From Oscarella lobularis (lineage: Eukaryota; Porifera; Homoscleromorpha; Homosclerophorida; Oscarellidae), in NCBI RefSeq assembly GCF_947507565.1, contig NC_089178.1:2356001-2420000 (forward strand): DNA of 64,000 bases, read 5' to 3'. The position numbers were made by a program, and so were the translations under genes. Below the pieces are notes generated by a model. The model worked only from the letters and a program-made list of their open reading frames with translations, had not been told where the DNA came from and did not search any database. Positions 51,501 to 62,617 of this stretch are shown here, piece by piece; the first letter of the stretch is position 1, and every line of letters starts with the position of its first letter.

Positions 51501-52451
51501 CGGGTATTCAACTTCTAAACCCCAGCTTACTTACATAATTTGAGAGCTTTTAGCGGCTCACGGTAAAGACGCTTCGGTGCGGCTTTGGGACCTGCGAGAC
51601 ATTAGTCGTCCCCTTTACGATTTTGGCAATTCAACTGGTAGAGAGATAGAGCCGCTTTATGGCAGTATCTATAATATTGCTGTAGGTAATGTGTGCGATA
51701 TTCAGTGGCTCCCGTACTGGAATAGTCTTCTCTGCGCTGGTGACACGTCGGCTGTGTCGTATGTGCTCAATAACTTAGAGAGTGGGGTTTTAAATAATGG
51801 GATAGAACGTTGCTCCAACATCGCATTAATTTGATCAACCTAAGTCAGCGAGGAGGGACGGAGAAATCGTCCTGCTATCCGCTAAAGCAGTACATTGCGC
51901 AAAGATCAGCTCCTTTCCTTGTATGTACTGACTTGTTTGAGAGGAGAACGCCTTTGATGTTATTTCTTAGAGCCTTTCGTATTCTGACTGGACCAATACG
52001 GTTGCTTTCAGCAGCGCAGATGGTACGGTTGGCATTTCCATTTTGCCTATCGCGACGACTCCAAAGACGTTCAAGGGTCACGGATATTGGGTTTGAAAGA
52101 CCTCTTTAATTTTATTAAATGACATGCACCATGCTTTAGGAGCTATATCGAGCCGAAAAGGATAAAAAAAACGAAGACGATCTTCTCTTTATAGACGCTC
52201 CAACGAAGGCAGGGAGCAGGATCGTCTCTTGATAATAGTCTAACCAGTGTCTCCTCTAGTTTAGTCGCAGTGGCTGTCTCTCGCCTCCAACGGACAAATT
52301 TTCGTGGATCACCACACTTTCTGGCGTCAACTTTGCAACGAATAGGGTGCGTATGTGCCCAAACGATCGCTCTGCTCATCTGCTACTTTGTTGCGTTGGC
52401 TCGGGCCTCATACGACTGATCGAAGTTAAGAGACTCAAACCCAAGCCGTAA
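48535..52451 (+). CDS. GTF3C2: TFIIIC-110 (GTF3C2)-like protein with N-terminal zinc fingers
   Basis: The gene starts at a basic peptide (MATKRRGRKR). Early exons carry C2H2 fingers: FPCPNCGKIYYSAQGRTYHL-RTKH (about 48835-48930), a second with GCKASFTSFEGLGYHH (about 49576-49640), and YECPTCEGVFLNERKLETH (49702 on). A YLPPGKRL segment and a Lys/Glu tract follow, then a WD40 propeller with CPGLIQVWEF, HNWGRVRDIRWCP, GQAWCLTWNK, GSVGVWNVE, FLAHTSSVCTLEWCP and ASVRLWDLRD. The order and spacing fit GTF3C2, a TFIIIC subunit that recognises the B-box of RNA polymerase III genes. Exon limits in 50400-52451 are approximate. The last exon ends LIEVKRLKPKP before TAA. It could be two genes (zinc-finger plus WD40), but I see no break between them. 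GTF3C2 identity is moderately sure. Confidence 0.62.
50266..50353 (+). repeat. Purine microsatellite coding a Lys/Glu tract
   Basis: AAG/GAG-type repeats inside an exon of the TFIIIC-110-like gene. They code for a run of Lys followed by nearly uninterrupted Glu, a charged disordered linker just before the propeller. Copy number is probably variable. Confidence 0.9.
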
Positions 52452-52680
52452 TCAGTTTTAGTTTTTACTTCTCAATGCTAAACAGCCCACCCGCCCCCTA
52501 ATTCAAGAATCAGCTCTATACCTACTACCTATTGTTCTGTAATCAGATGATGCACGTGTACGTGTGAAACAAAAAGAAAAAGAAGCAAGCAACTCAACGA
52601 GAGAAATCAGCAAAACCCAAAACGCAGATTTCTCAAAGAGTCAATATCGGAGCAACCTTCCTTCATCTCGCTCCCTCTTC

Positions 52681-54090
52681 TTACGTCTGAGACGGCTTCC
52701 TAATCACCTTTCCGCCGTGCGTCGGACCGTGTCCCATCTTGCCCGGCTTTGGCTTCACAAACGCGGAAGACGGCGACGGCACCGTCGGCGAAGCAGCCGT
52801 CACCTGAAACGCGTGATGCCGACCGGCAAACGGCGACGGCGGCGCAAACGGCGCTGGACTCGACAAGAACGCCGGCGACGCCGATCGGCGCGCGGGAGCG
52901 ACGAGATAAGGCGCGGGACTCGACATTTGGAGAGACGACGGAGCCGGTTTCGGCGGCACCGTGCCTTCCGCTTTGCCGAGACTGGACGTCCGATTCAAGG
53001 CGACGCCGCCGCCGACGCTGCTGCTGCACGGCGGCGGCGGTCCGAGACTCGACGACGACGCACTTCGCAGTTCGTGACTGAAGCTCGCGCTGCGCGAACG
53101 ATTTGCCGCGGCAAACTCGTTGAAATGGCGTTCGTCTTCCATTTCGAGACTCGACTCGCTCTCGGACAACTGTCGACTCAACGCCTCTCGTCGTTCGATT
53201 TCCAAGAGAAGACGTCGCTGAAGACGAAGATTTTCCTCCTGCGCGGCGCGTTCCTCGATCTCGAGCGCGGTCATCTTCTCCTTATTTTTCGCCTCCGTCT
53301 CGTTGAGCCGTTTGACTAGGAGTCCCACTTCGGCCTGAAGTTCCTTGACGCGCGCCGACAACGCCGCCGATTTCGCGTCGCCGTTGCCGAAATTGGGCAA
53401 AGGAGAAGGCGGGGGCGTGGTCAACTGACCGAGTTTCTCCTCCAACGTGCGCTTCTCCGATTCCAATTTGTCCATGCGCTTCCAGAGACGATTCATGAGA
53501 AGCTCCTGTTCCTGTTCGAGCGTGTTCTCCAAGTCGACTTTCTCGCGTCGGAGCTGTTCGAGCGCGTGCTGTTTGGCGAGCGTCTCGTTTTCGAGTCGTT
53601 CGATTTTCTTCATGAGCTTATTCACTTGGAATTCCTGCTCTTGTTCGAGTGTCTGTTCGAGTTGGACTTTTTCCTGCTTCAATTGATTGAGCTTGCGCGT
53701 CAGGTCGTTCGTGAGAAACTCCTCCTCCTGTTCGTAATTGACGGCCAACGCCTCCTTCTCCTTTTTCAGCGAATGAATTTTTTTCATCAGCGTGTTCGAT
53801 ATGAATTCCTCTTCTTGCTCCGCTTGCGCTTGAATCGAGACGGAGACTTGACGCAGCTGTTTGTTCTCCTCGCGAAGGTTCTTGCAGCGCAGCTTGAGGA
53901 CTTCGACTTCGGTTCGAAGCACGACGACCTCTTGGAGAAGCGTTTGGCAACGAACGCAGCTCGCCTGCTCCTCCGCGACGACTCCGCTCGCCGTCGACAT
54001 CGCGTCCGATTCGTAGCCATCCTGCGCGAGCGCTTTCCGATCGCTCGTAGGCGTCGATTCGATTGAAACGCCGCTGCCTTCGTCGGCCAT
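52681..54090 (-). CDS. CCDC6: CCDC6 coiled-coil protein, intronless
   Basis: A 469-residue coiled-coil protein. The core repeats the CCDC6 pattern [45 protein letters not shown] and [15 protein letters not shown], each about 30 residues apart. The conserved [24 protein letters not shown] block follows as a shorter core ([11 protein letters not shown]), then a Ser/Pro-rich disordered tail. CCDC6 is an ATM substrate linked to the DNA damage checkpoint and CREB1 repression in vertebrates. I start at the ATG at 54090 (MADEGSG). No introns, whereas vertebrate CCDC6 and almost all neighbours are split, so an old retrocopy that replaced the parent is possible. The frame is intact and conserved, so it looks functional. 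Confidence 0.92.
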   Translation of the reverse strand: MADEGSGVSIESTPTSDRKALAQDGYESDAMSTASGVVAEEQASCVRCQTLLQEVVVLRTEVEVLKLRCKNLREENKQLRQVSVSIQAQAEQEEEFISNTLMKKIHSLKKEKEALAVNYEQEEEFLTNDLTRKLNQLKQEKVQLEQTLEQEQEFQVNKLMKKIERLENETLAKQHALEQLRREKVDLENTLEQEQELLMNRLWKRMDKLESEKRTLEEKLGQLTTPPPSPLPNFGNGDAKSAALSARVKELQAEVGLLVKRLNETEAKNKEKMTALEIEERAAQEENLRLQRRLLLEIERREALSRQLSESESSLEMEDERHFNEFAAANRSRSASFSHELRSASSSSLGPPPPCSSSVGGGVALNRTSSLGKAEGTVPPKPAPSSLQMSSPAPYLVAPARRSASPAFLSSPAPFAPPSPFAGRHHAFQVTAASPTVPSPSSAFVKPKPGKMGHGPTHGGKVIRKPSQT

Positions 54091-54239
54091 TTTCTTCGTC
54101 ACAAAGAAAAGCGCATGCGCAGTAGGCTATAGGATGACGTAACGATTACTGATCGTCGCCAAATGTGCAAGTGAAAGAGTGCACGATTCGATTATAAGGT
54201 CCTTGCGATTGGATGCATGCAAAGGGCACGAAAGTAAGC

Positions 54240-55477
54240 CAGGGGGGGTTTTGCACTAACGCGCGCTACACATTTGAAGTTTTTCAGTATCTCGCCATTT
54301 TTAGCATATTTCGCCTATTCGCTCTAAGTACGTACTTCCTACAGGGTTTTCATTTATTCGGCGAGCTTTTATCGCAATGCGTGGCGTAGATACGCTTTTC
54401 GGATACGCCGCGTGATCGTCTCGGTTCGTCAACGTTTCGTCACGTTTCTCTTATTATTTATGCAAAAGTAGCTACGTTAATGTATAGTTAGTCATTATCT
54501 ACCGCGAACCAAGTCCAATTCGGAACGCTCCTAGACGAATTCCTCTCTTTTATGCACCTATGAGTGGACTACCGAATCGCGATCAATCGAAGCGCAAGCT
54601 CGCCGCCGTATGGTCTCCGACAGGCCAAACTCCTTCTTCGAAGGTTAATCGAGTGCATTCTCCTTTGGCGATGCCACTCGTCAATGAAGCTGAGCTGCCC
54701 ATGAGCCGGAAGGTGTGGCCCCGCCTTCCCGGAAATGTCTCTTTGCAGACAGGAAGGCTTGGACCGATAAGGACGACATCGATCTTCTGACGATCGTATG
54801 TGAAAAATCTCCTGACAACTGGCCAAGGAACGTTTCAGGAAGGTCTATCTGGCAGGAAGTCTCGGAGGACGTTGAAAACGCAACGGGAAAATCACGCAGC
54901 GGTAGGTTTTCTTTCATGTTCGTAAGCGATTTTTAAATTAATTACACATATGCACAAATCGCAGGCACGTTATGCCGCTCTCGTGTGCGTAGGCGGTATT
55001 TTCTTGTCCAAAAGATGCCCTCGATTCCATATGCCAAAATGAGGTACAAAGCCGTTCGCGCGCCATTCAAAGGGAGTCGAAATGCGGTATACAACTGCTG
55101 TAGGACGAGAACTCAGCATAACGTAATTAATTAATACGCGAACGGGCCATGTCCTAGAAAGAGGCGATTTTTACCACTTTGCAAGTTGCAAAGCTTTGGT
55201 TCGCGCGCGAACTATGAGGCTAAGTAATCTAAGAACACGTTTAGCCTGCTGCTTTAAGAATTGAGGAGAAAAAGAACTTGTTCACGGACGATGAAATCGG
55301 CAAGGAGCGAAATCGCGAAGACGAACGGAAAACCCGCGACACTGAGTAAGGCGTTTTATATGATCAAATTGCCTTCTCTGACCCCTTCGAAGACGATGAT
55401 AGAAGAACTTCAGCGGAGAAAAACGCAGTTTAAAATTGGGCGGGGTAGCAGCGCGCGTTAGTGCAAAACCCCCCCTG
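54240..55477. mobile_element. DNA transposon 1, 28-bp perfect terminal inverted repeats
   Basis: Both ends read CAGGGGGGGTTTTGCACTAA followed by CGCGCGCT, a 28-bp perfect inverted repeat. The left end is flanked by aaagtaagc (54231-54239). The same nine bases occur at 56414-56422 once the second element is removed, so the target duplication is 9 bp. The interior carries a Myb/SANT-like frame but no transposase that I recognise, so it may be non-autonomous or a broken copy. A 9-bp duplication suits Mutator-like or Merlin-like elements; the superfamily is not assigned. Confidence 0.8.
54749..55134 (+). CDS. Myb/SANT-like DNA-binding fragment inside transposon 1
   Basis: Two joined pieces (54749-54901 and 54965-55134) are in phase across a GTAGGT donor and an atcgCAG acceptor. 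The first reads AWTDKDDIDLLTIV..SPDNWP, then GRSIWQEVSEDV, the three-helix Myb/SANT-like pattern often found in transposon-encoded DNA-binding proteins. The second is basic. An upstream ATG exon (54560 on, MSGLPNRDQSKRK) and a downstream charged stretch near 55261-55345 may belong to it, but joins in phase were not found. Whether it is expressed is unknown. Confidence 0.4.
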
Positions 55478-55481
55478 AAAG

Positions 55482-56410
55482 CAGAGATAGAGAAGGAGAG
55501 GGATATGAAACTCCGGGTCACGTGATCTATTTAGCTGAGTGGAGGTCTGTTGCCCTTTTTACCCGGATGTGCTCGTAACGTAGGCGGCTATTTGTACTAC
55601 ATTTGAGAGAAAATGTTCGGTACGACCTTTCGGAAGCCTGGAAACAAGTGTCGCTAGAGAAACCCTGCCCAGTCCTACGCGTAACGATGCATAAAACGAC
55701 GGTAGACGCGCGCGTTATGCGAAATGGACTTTTGCTCCCTCCTGCGCTTTTTTGCGACCGCCAATATTCTTGCAAATGGGCCCAAACAAAAGCACAAGGG
55801 TCGGAGAATAGACATAGGCTCAACTCTCGACGCTGGAATCTGCCGTTCCGCTGATAAACAGCAAAATAGGCGTTTTCGCCACGTCACCTTTTGCTCCCTC
55901 CTGTAGCAAGAACATTCGGCGAGTTTGTTCGCAACTATTTTACCCGCGTAGATCATTTTACTGTGAAGAGACTTGTGCCTGATCTTATCCAATATTTCTT
56001 CTACTGAAGGAGATAATAATTTTTTTCCTAACTCCGACGTTGTACGATTTTCCACTCTAGCTATAGCTCTATTATAGTTGTGATGCCTCGAAAGCTTTGC
56101 TTACATCTTCGCAAGTAGCAGAGAAATATTGATGATAAAAATAAACGAAAAGCGAAGATCGATGGGATCATAAGGTGAATCTCTGCATATAACGGGCGCG
56201 TCTTCCGTGGTTTTATGATTCGTTACACGTAGGGCTGGGTAGATTTTCTCTAGCGCACTGGTTTCTAGGCTTTTGAAGACCGTAGCTCTCAGATAAACAA
56301 ATAGCCACCTTCGTTACGAGCACATCCGGGTAAAAAGGGCAACAGACCTCTACTCAGCTAAATAGATCACGTGACCCGGAGTTTCATATCCCTCTCCTTC
56401 TCTATCTCTG
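55482..56410. mobile_element. DNA transposon 2 (MITE-like), long inverted repeats, nested
   Basis: A 929-bp element with inverted ends of about 115 bp differing at only a few positions (55482-55595 against 56297-56410). Weaker inverted similarity extends to about 215 bp. The ends read CAGAGATAGAGAAGGAGAGG. It is flanked by the 7-bp duplication ctgaaag (55475-55481 and 56411-56417). No open frame of note, so it is non-autonomous. It inserted exactly across the right end and target duplication of transposon 1. Confidence 0.85.
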
Positions 56411-56422
56411 CTGAAAGTAAGC

Positions 56423-56939
56423 AAAGCCTGGCTAACGTGCGCTACACGCAAGGAAGGGAGGAAATGACTTGGCTCTGCACCAAGCCACCGCCTGCACATG
56501 ACAGAAGTCCAAAACGAACGTAATTGGATGCGATAACACAGGCGGCCACAAATATAGCGCTAGGGTTCCCGTCTATAGAAGTGTCCGACCGCCGTCGCAT
56601 TCCGCCGCCTATTTGTGCCGGTTGCAGACAGTCGAGCCCTCCCGAGCAAATAAATTGTATAAACGGGATGGGCGGCGACGCGTCGGAGACGTGCGAAAAC
56701 GGTTCCGATCGATTGCCAACGCCAGTTGGCTCGAAATCAATAATTTGGCTTCTCTCGATGACAGCGAAATGAGTTCGAAGCGACGGGCACCGTGCCAGAA
56801 CATCGTGCCAATTGCGAGTCGCGAAGATTTATAAAGTGCCGCGCGCGATCTCGTGCCAACGATTTGTCATTTGAAAGGCGCTGCGAGCGTTGCGAACACA
56901 CACACAGCACACGCACGCAGTCCAAGAAGAACGACGACG
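56423..56939. other. Spacer upstream of the Ig/NTR cluster
   Basis: Begins right after the nested transposons and ends at the first signal-peptide ATG. Only the presumed promoter and 5' UTR of the first Ig/NTR gene are expected. No coding exon supported. Confidence 0.4.
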
Positions 56940-59312
56940 ATGCCGCCGGCACTCAGTCATTTGGCGCTCAGTCATGTCGCGCTCGCTGCTCTTTTGCATT
57001 TGACCACTCGCGTGCACGCAGGTAAATAGATCGATATGCCCTTTGACTCGATTTATCTTTACCGTGTGCCACTTCGCGGCTTCGAACGGTTGCATGCAGC
57101 CGTCTTCAACGAAACCGGCTGCCAGAAAACGATAACGTACTGCGTGCCGACGATCTCGTCCAGTTTCGGATGCAGATGTCAGTGCAAAGACGTGACAACG
57201 TGCGGAATAATCGATCCGTCGCCGTATCCGACGATGGCGTCGTGTCTGAGCCTCGTGCAACGCGATAGCCGATGCATTCGTTGTAAGAATTTTCGAGTTG
57301 GAAGACACTCGTATTTAGAGTTGCTTTGTCCAGATTGTGGGAAGGCTCACTTCGGCTGCACGCGCTCAGGACAAAAGTGTCAATGTTCGAGAGTAGTTGG
57401 ATGCGGCAATCAGCAAGAGTTCAATACTCTGTCGGAGTGCTTATTAACTTTGTTTCGCTATTTACAATGGGGTTGGTTGGTTGGTTGGGATAATTAATTA
57501 TTTCAATGATTATGGTTTGGGCGTTCAGCTACTGCCAAGTGTCCGTCTGCTCATGAGACGAGCCAATTTTCGCACAGTCATCGGTGCTCTTCGATGTGGG
57601 AGAATTTCTGTCAGTATGACAAGGATTGCCACTTTAATAAATAGTATATATATACTTTTATTTTCTTGTTTTCTTCTAATTGATATTTGATTCATTAGTT
57701 GTTGCTATTCCAGAGGAGGATGCAATCCGAATCCATTCAAATATGCGCCAACAGACAAATGTCATCTCTGTGAGTCCGTTCATTGTCGGACATTGTTTTC
57801 TATATGTAATGGGGCCTTTTTCTGTATTGCAGCCTTGCCAACTGAATTGCTTAGGAATCCATGCAAAGTGAGGGCGTCCTTACTTTTTTATTTGATTGGC
57901 ACCCGGTCTTTGTACTAGGCTATTAGCTGCAAACCGGGTTTCATTTGCACGCAGGATGCATCGCTGTGCACAGAACCTTGCTCTGAATTTCGTCCCCATA
58001 AAGCAGTTGGAAGATTGTTTTGCGTCATTGGTAAATAAACTAAAGAACTTGTAGTTTTCCCAGCTAAGACATTTTTTTATTACATGCAGACCCAAACCAT
58101 GATCCTTGCAAGGTATGTTAGTAGAGGAGAAATTTATTCAATATAGTTTGTTTTTCTTTAGGGTCATCACTGCGGACGAGGACTAGCCTGTGTCAAGTCG
58201 TTGAAACAAGACTGCAGAAACGTTCCCTGCCCTGCAAAGGCATTATGTGTGCTTGGTAAATAAAATTATTATTTGATTGATCGACTCATTTATCTTTGGC
58301 TTTCCAGATCCCAATTTTGATCCTTGCAAGGTAGACGCTACGTTTTGAGCCCAAATCAACGTTCAAGTTTATCTATTAGCCAAATCCTTGTAATCCAGAT
58401 GAAGTTTGCGAAAGTCAACCTGGACAATGCCAAGCAGGTTCACTATGCCCGAGACGTGCTGAATGCCTTTCAGGTAGAAAAGTCTGATGGGGTCGTTAGT
58501 TAGTTAGTGTTGACGTTTTTATAGATCCTCTGGCCAGCGAACCAGTAATTCTATCAAACTTCAGTATATCCTATGACGTTTTTGTAAACCAAAATGTTAC
58601 TTTGACCTGCGAGGCCGTTGGTCATCCGCCTCTTACGTCATTGGAGTGGAATTGGGATGTAGGAAGCGATGATGGAATTTCCGTGAATCCCACTATGGTG
58701 AATGACAAAAGGTCGCAATCTCACCTGGTTATATCACACGTCACAAAAAACCACACTGGCAATTATACGTGTACGGCGAAAAATTACGTTGGAAGTGCGT
58801 CAATTCGTACGGAAGTAATTGCCTGGCACGGTAACCTCTGCTGATCATAATTATTTATTACTCAATTATTTATTACCCACCTGTGCAGAGTGTCTCCCTT
58901 GCAGAGACTCGATATCTGTTTTAGATCTTTGTTCACTGGATCTTGGTAAGAAAAGCGACTGTTTCGAATCATATCAAAAAAATAGTTTTCTCGCGCAGTT
59001 GTCCAAGCACGTGTAGATGACGTCTCCGATGACGTCGACAACAACTACAACGTATCCGTGACCCGTACGCTACACAGCTCGACGAGCGCACTGCACGCGA
59101 CGATTCTCGTCGAAACGATCGGTCCGATCGAGTGTACGTGTCAGAAACTCGTCGTCGGTCGTCAGTATCTTTTCGGGCTTCATCGCCGACGCCGCTCGTC
59201 GGAAATGCAGTTCGAATTGTTTCCTAATGGCGCCATCTATCCTTGGAATGAAGTCCGCCATCGCATACGGTTTGCATTGAACAAAGGACGCCTGATCTGT
59301 CCCAAATATTAG
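56940..59312 (+). CDS. Secreted Cys-rich/Ig/NTR protein, paralogue 1
   Basis: Many short exons; the first (56940-57021) is a signal peptide (MPPALSHLALSHVALAALLH). Next come two related Cys modules (CxCKDVTTC, then CGKAHFGC..CQCSRVVGC), a short module with WENFCQYDKDC, and one with GGCNPNPFKYAPTDKC. Several one-exon repeats of the form DPnxDPCKxxxCxxGxxC...PCxxxAxC follow. An Ig domain (VTLTCEAVGHPP ... GNYTCTAKNYVG) and a C-terminal NTR-like domain (CTCQKLVVGRQYLFGL ... LFPNGAIYPW) end the protein. No membrane helix, so it is secreted. Ig plus NTR recalls WFIKKN growth-factor antagonists, but the Cys modules are different. Function unknown. Middle exon limits are approximate. Confidence 0.75.
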
Positions 59313-59687
59313 ATAGATATTCTGTAGAGGCCTTGCAGAGAACGATCGTCTGTTGCCGTGTTTTTTTTTGTGGGGTTCGACCAGACCAGACGGTCAATAA
59401 AGACTCTGATAATAATATTCAACGCTGGTGGTTTGGCATTGCAGCAGAGACGGAATTTGGCGCAATTTCGGGTGCGGATGTGCACGCACCAGCCTTCCCC
59501 ACGCCCTTTGTCACACCCTCCCTACGCCCATCTGGGATAACCCCATTGGGTAATGATAATGAACAAACGGACCGGGCTGCGGTATGACTTCCCTAAGCGC
59601 CTGTGTGATTTGGTTGCATGCCAAAGCGTGCTCGTAAAAAGCGAGCGAGACCACTCGCTTTTCCAGTCACTCTCGCCTCATTCTACA
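59313..59687. other. Spacer between Ig/NTR paralogues 1 and 2
   Basis: Presumed 3' UTR of paralogue 1 and promoter of paralogue 2. No coding exon supported. Confidence 0.4.
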
Positions 59688-62150
59688 ATGATGCTCGCAT
59701 TCGGTTCCCTAGTCGTCATTGTTGGCACTTCTCTCGTCTTTTCTCCCGGCACCGATGCTGGTTCGTTTGACTCTCTCTCTCTTTTCCTTATCTCTCGTCT
59801 AATGAATGCTCTTCGTAGCAATTCCTCGTTTTGATTGGTGCTTACAGAACATTACGTTTTGCTATGCAAAAAATCGTCGGTGCACGTGCAAGATATTGGA
59901 AATGTGTCCCCGTGTTGCTTTCGCTCCTCCCTATAACAGCTTAGCCGAATGTCAACAGGACCTTCCCCGCTTGTTTCCCAACTGTACGTGAGCGCATGGG
60001 ACTTGTCAAAGTCGCCGATTTAGCTAAACTTTCCTATTTTCAGATTGTGGAAAGCTCTATTTTGGCTGCTCTCGATACATTGTTAAGTTTCCCGGTGGCT
60101 CCTATCCTCAGTGTGAATGCAGATGGAAAAAAAGTTGCATCAATGAACAGCAATATGACACGCTAGCGCAGTGCGAAGCAGATCTTCCGCTCTATCTTCA
60201 ATACGGTAAGAAAACTGTTTCAGTTTAGAATCGGCGTGAGTGACCTAATCGTATATTTTTCTTGGTGTTGCAGCGTCTAAACCGTGTCCCAAGACAGCTG
60301 CTGCAAGCCAGCTACATCCCAAGCATCGGTGCTCCCAAACGTGGAAAAATTTCTGCGAGATCGGATCTGTGTGTGACAGATCAAAGTAAAAATATCCAAT
60401 GACAATTGTGAGAATTGGTGCATGACCCTGATGACGTAGGTGCTGTTTTTCCGACTACGGTTGCAATCCTAATCCCTTCCTGTGGGCAACTACAGAAAAA
60501 TGTCACCTTCGTACGTTTATGCACCCTGTTGCTCTTTCAGATTATTTCAGTTGGCTTGTTTAGCTTTTCCAAGAGACTTGCTCGAAAATCCCTGCAATGT
60601 AATATTTTTATAGTCACGTTGAACGATATTCGTCTAAAGCCCGTGCACTAGGGAATCACATGCAAAGAAGGATTCCGCTGCGTCGCTAACCGCAGCCTTT
60701 GCCGAGGAGAAGATTGCTCGACGTTCAATCCACTACACAACATCACAGCCTATTGCGTTATTGGTGAGGACGCGTGATTTTCTTGGTTCAATAATTACAC
60801 TCATCTGTTCACAGATTTGTCATACGATCCGTGCAAAGTAACGCCATTGAGATAATAGGGTGTACATGAGTAAAAGGAAATTTTAGCATCGTCGTTGCTC
60901 GCGTGGAATGATGTGTAAAGCTGCACGAGCAAGGTGCATCGATCCTCCTTGTGCAGTTGCCTCTGTCTGCGTACCCGGTATGCATTCACTGCCAAGTCTA
61001 CGTACGTATGTGTAACGTTCTTTATCTTTAGACCCGGAGTTCAATCCATGCGAGGTGACAATAAGGACTGGATAGAGATGCATTTTTTCAACGATTGTAT
61101 TACAGGAAAATCCTTGTGATTCTGGCTACCTGTGTTCAACTCGAAAGTGTGGAGAAACGGAGTCCTGCATCAAGGAAGCGCTGTGCGAAAAAGGTAAAGG
61201 GAACAACTGCACTTGAGGCTGCAATACTAATGGGGCCCTTTCTCTCTAGATCCAAATGCAAAATCGCCATCTATTATAACGATTCTCCCTCCACGTCACG
61301 AGGCGCTCGTCGGAGAAAGCGTCGAGTTCGTCTGCAAAGCCGAGGCCATTCCTCCACTGACAGCATTTGAATGGTTCCACGACAGTGTTCTAGTTGCGTC
61401 GACAGACGAAAACGTCAAGCTTACCTTGACGAAAAACGAGACGCGACTGCAAATTCAAAACGTCACTATAAGCACGGCTGGAAGTTACCTCTGCAAAGCG
61501 ACGAACCCCATCGGAAGTAGCAGCCAAACCACGGAATTAATCGTGTACCAAGGCAAGCTTCTAGCAACCGAAAGGCAAAGAAAGAATGTTTAATTAATCA
61601 ATTAGGATGCGGTCTTTGTGCTGTTGATATGACTGATGAAAGAGTCGAAGACAGTTTATGTGGAGACCCGATAGGTGAGTGCTTTACTTAAAGACCCAAT
61701 GGACTTGGTACCAAATGATTTTGACATTCTTTTTTAGCCGTTCAGGGAAGAGTGTTTAACCGTACAGCCCGCACTCATGCAGGCTTTTGGGATGTCTATC
61801 GAGTCAACGTGTCTCGAATTTACGTCCAAACTACGAGTCGCACTGTGATGGCACTGGATGGTCTAGATTCGCTCAGAATTGGTCAAGTGATTGAAGCAAA
61901 AGTGGCAGCTGGGTGTCCCTGTCAGAGAATGGAAATTGATCGTCATTATTTGCTCGGACTCGACGTCAATTCAAGTCCAGAAGACGGGAAATATGACGTT
62001 TTCCCCAATGGAATCGTTATTCAGTGGAGCAGCGCTCGCCAGTTGAAAATTCTTCGAAACGACGGAGCCAAGTGCAGCTGGAGTCGAGCCAGACGTGTCA
62101 GCGCCGAGAGCGTAGACCTTCCGACGAGGTCGACCCCTAAAAAGAAATAA
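59688..62150 (+). CDS. Secreted Cys-rich/Ig/NTR protein, paralogue 2
   Basis: Same order as paralogue 1. Signal peptide MMLAFGSLVVIVGTSLVF, then module 1 (WCLQNITFCYAKNRRCTC), module 2 (CGKLYFGCSRY..CECRWKKSC), WKNFCEIGSVC, and GCNPNPFLWATTEKC. DPCK-type repeats follow (EGFRCVANRSLC, RGMMCKAARARC, DSGYLCSTRKCG). The Ig domain is VEFVCKAEAIPPL ... GSYLCKATNPIG. The C-terminal NTR-like domain has CPCQRMEIDRHYLLGLD and FPNGIVIQW, and the protein ends in a Lys-rich tail. The NTR portion is better conserved in form than in paralogue 1. Tandem position and the same exon plan show origin by local duplication. Function unknown. Confidence 0.77.
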
Positions 62151-62617
62151 TAAATAATCATATGTATAAACGAACCGAACCGCGCACGACCTCCCTAACC
62201 GGTTAGATTCCTGTTTTTCCGGGCTAACCTCCTCTCGCTAATTTGCGGTTTTGTACCCATGCCAACTATTCGAAGCGTGTGATCGCTCGTGCCAAAAAAG
62301 GTGTCGCCATCTCAGTTGAACAGCTTCCGCCTCATTTTCGCAGACGGGCTTCGAACTAGTTCTTAGTCTCGTTTGTCCAATTCAGTTCCGCCGCTCTCGG
62401 CTAGGGCAGGGTTTTGGCGACCACCAGATTGTTTTCATAAGCACCGCATCTCGTACTGACAGTGTACGTAGATCGGTGAGAACTTCCTCGGGCGCGGTGC
62501 CAGGTGTCCAGCTTGCCAGCATGCAAACGTTGTGAAAAGCCAATTAGACCGTCGCATCCTCGCTATATAGGTCCCATTACCGAAAGCAGACGGCACAAGA
62601 AAAGTCTACGCGGGTCG
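62151..62617. other. Spacer between Ig/NTR paralogues 2 and 3
   Basis: Presumed 3' UTR and promoter. An upstream in-frame ATG at 62504 would extend paralogue 3 by 38 residues but would bury its signal peptide, so it is not preferred. Confidence 0.4.

Noticed and set aside
53566-54066. 166-codon plus-strand frame opposite CCDC6
   Set aside because: Leu/Phe-rich reverse image of the coiled-coil codons; no membrane-protein features beyond that.
54749-55134. Recognisable transposase inside transposon 1
   Set aside because: Only a Myb/SANT-like piece is seen; no DDE-type or hAT-type motifs were found in any frame.
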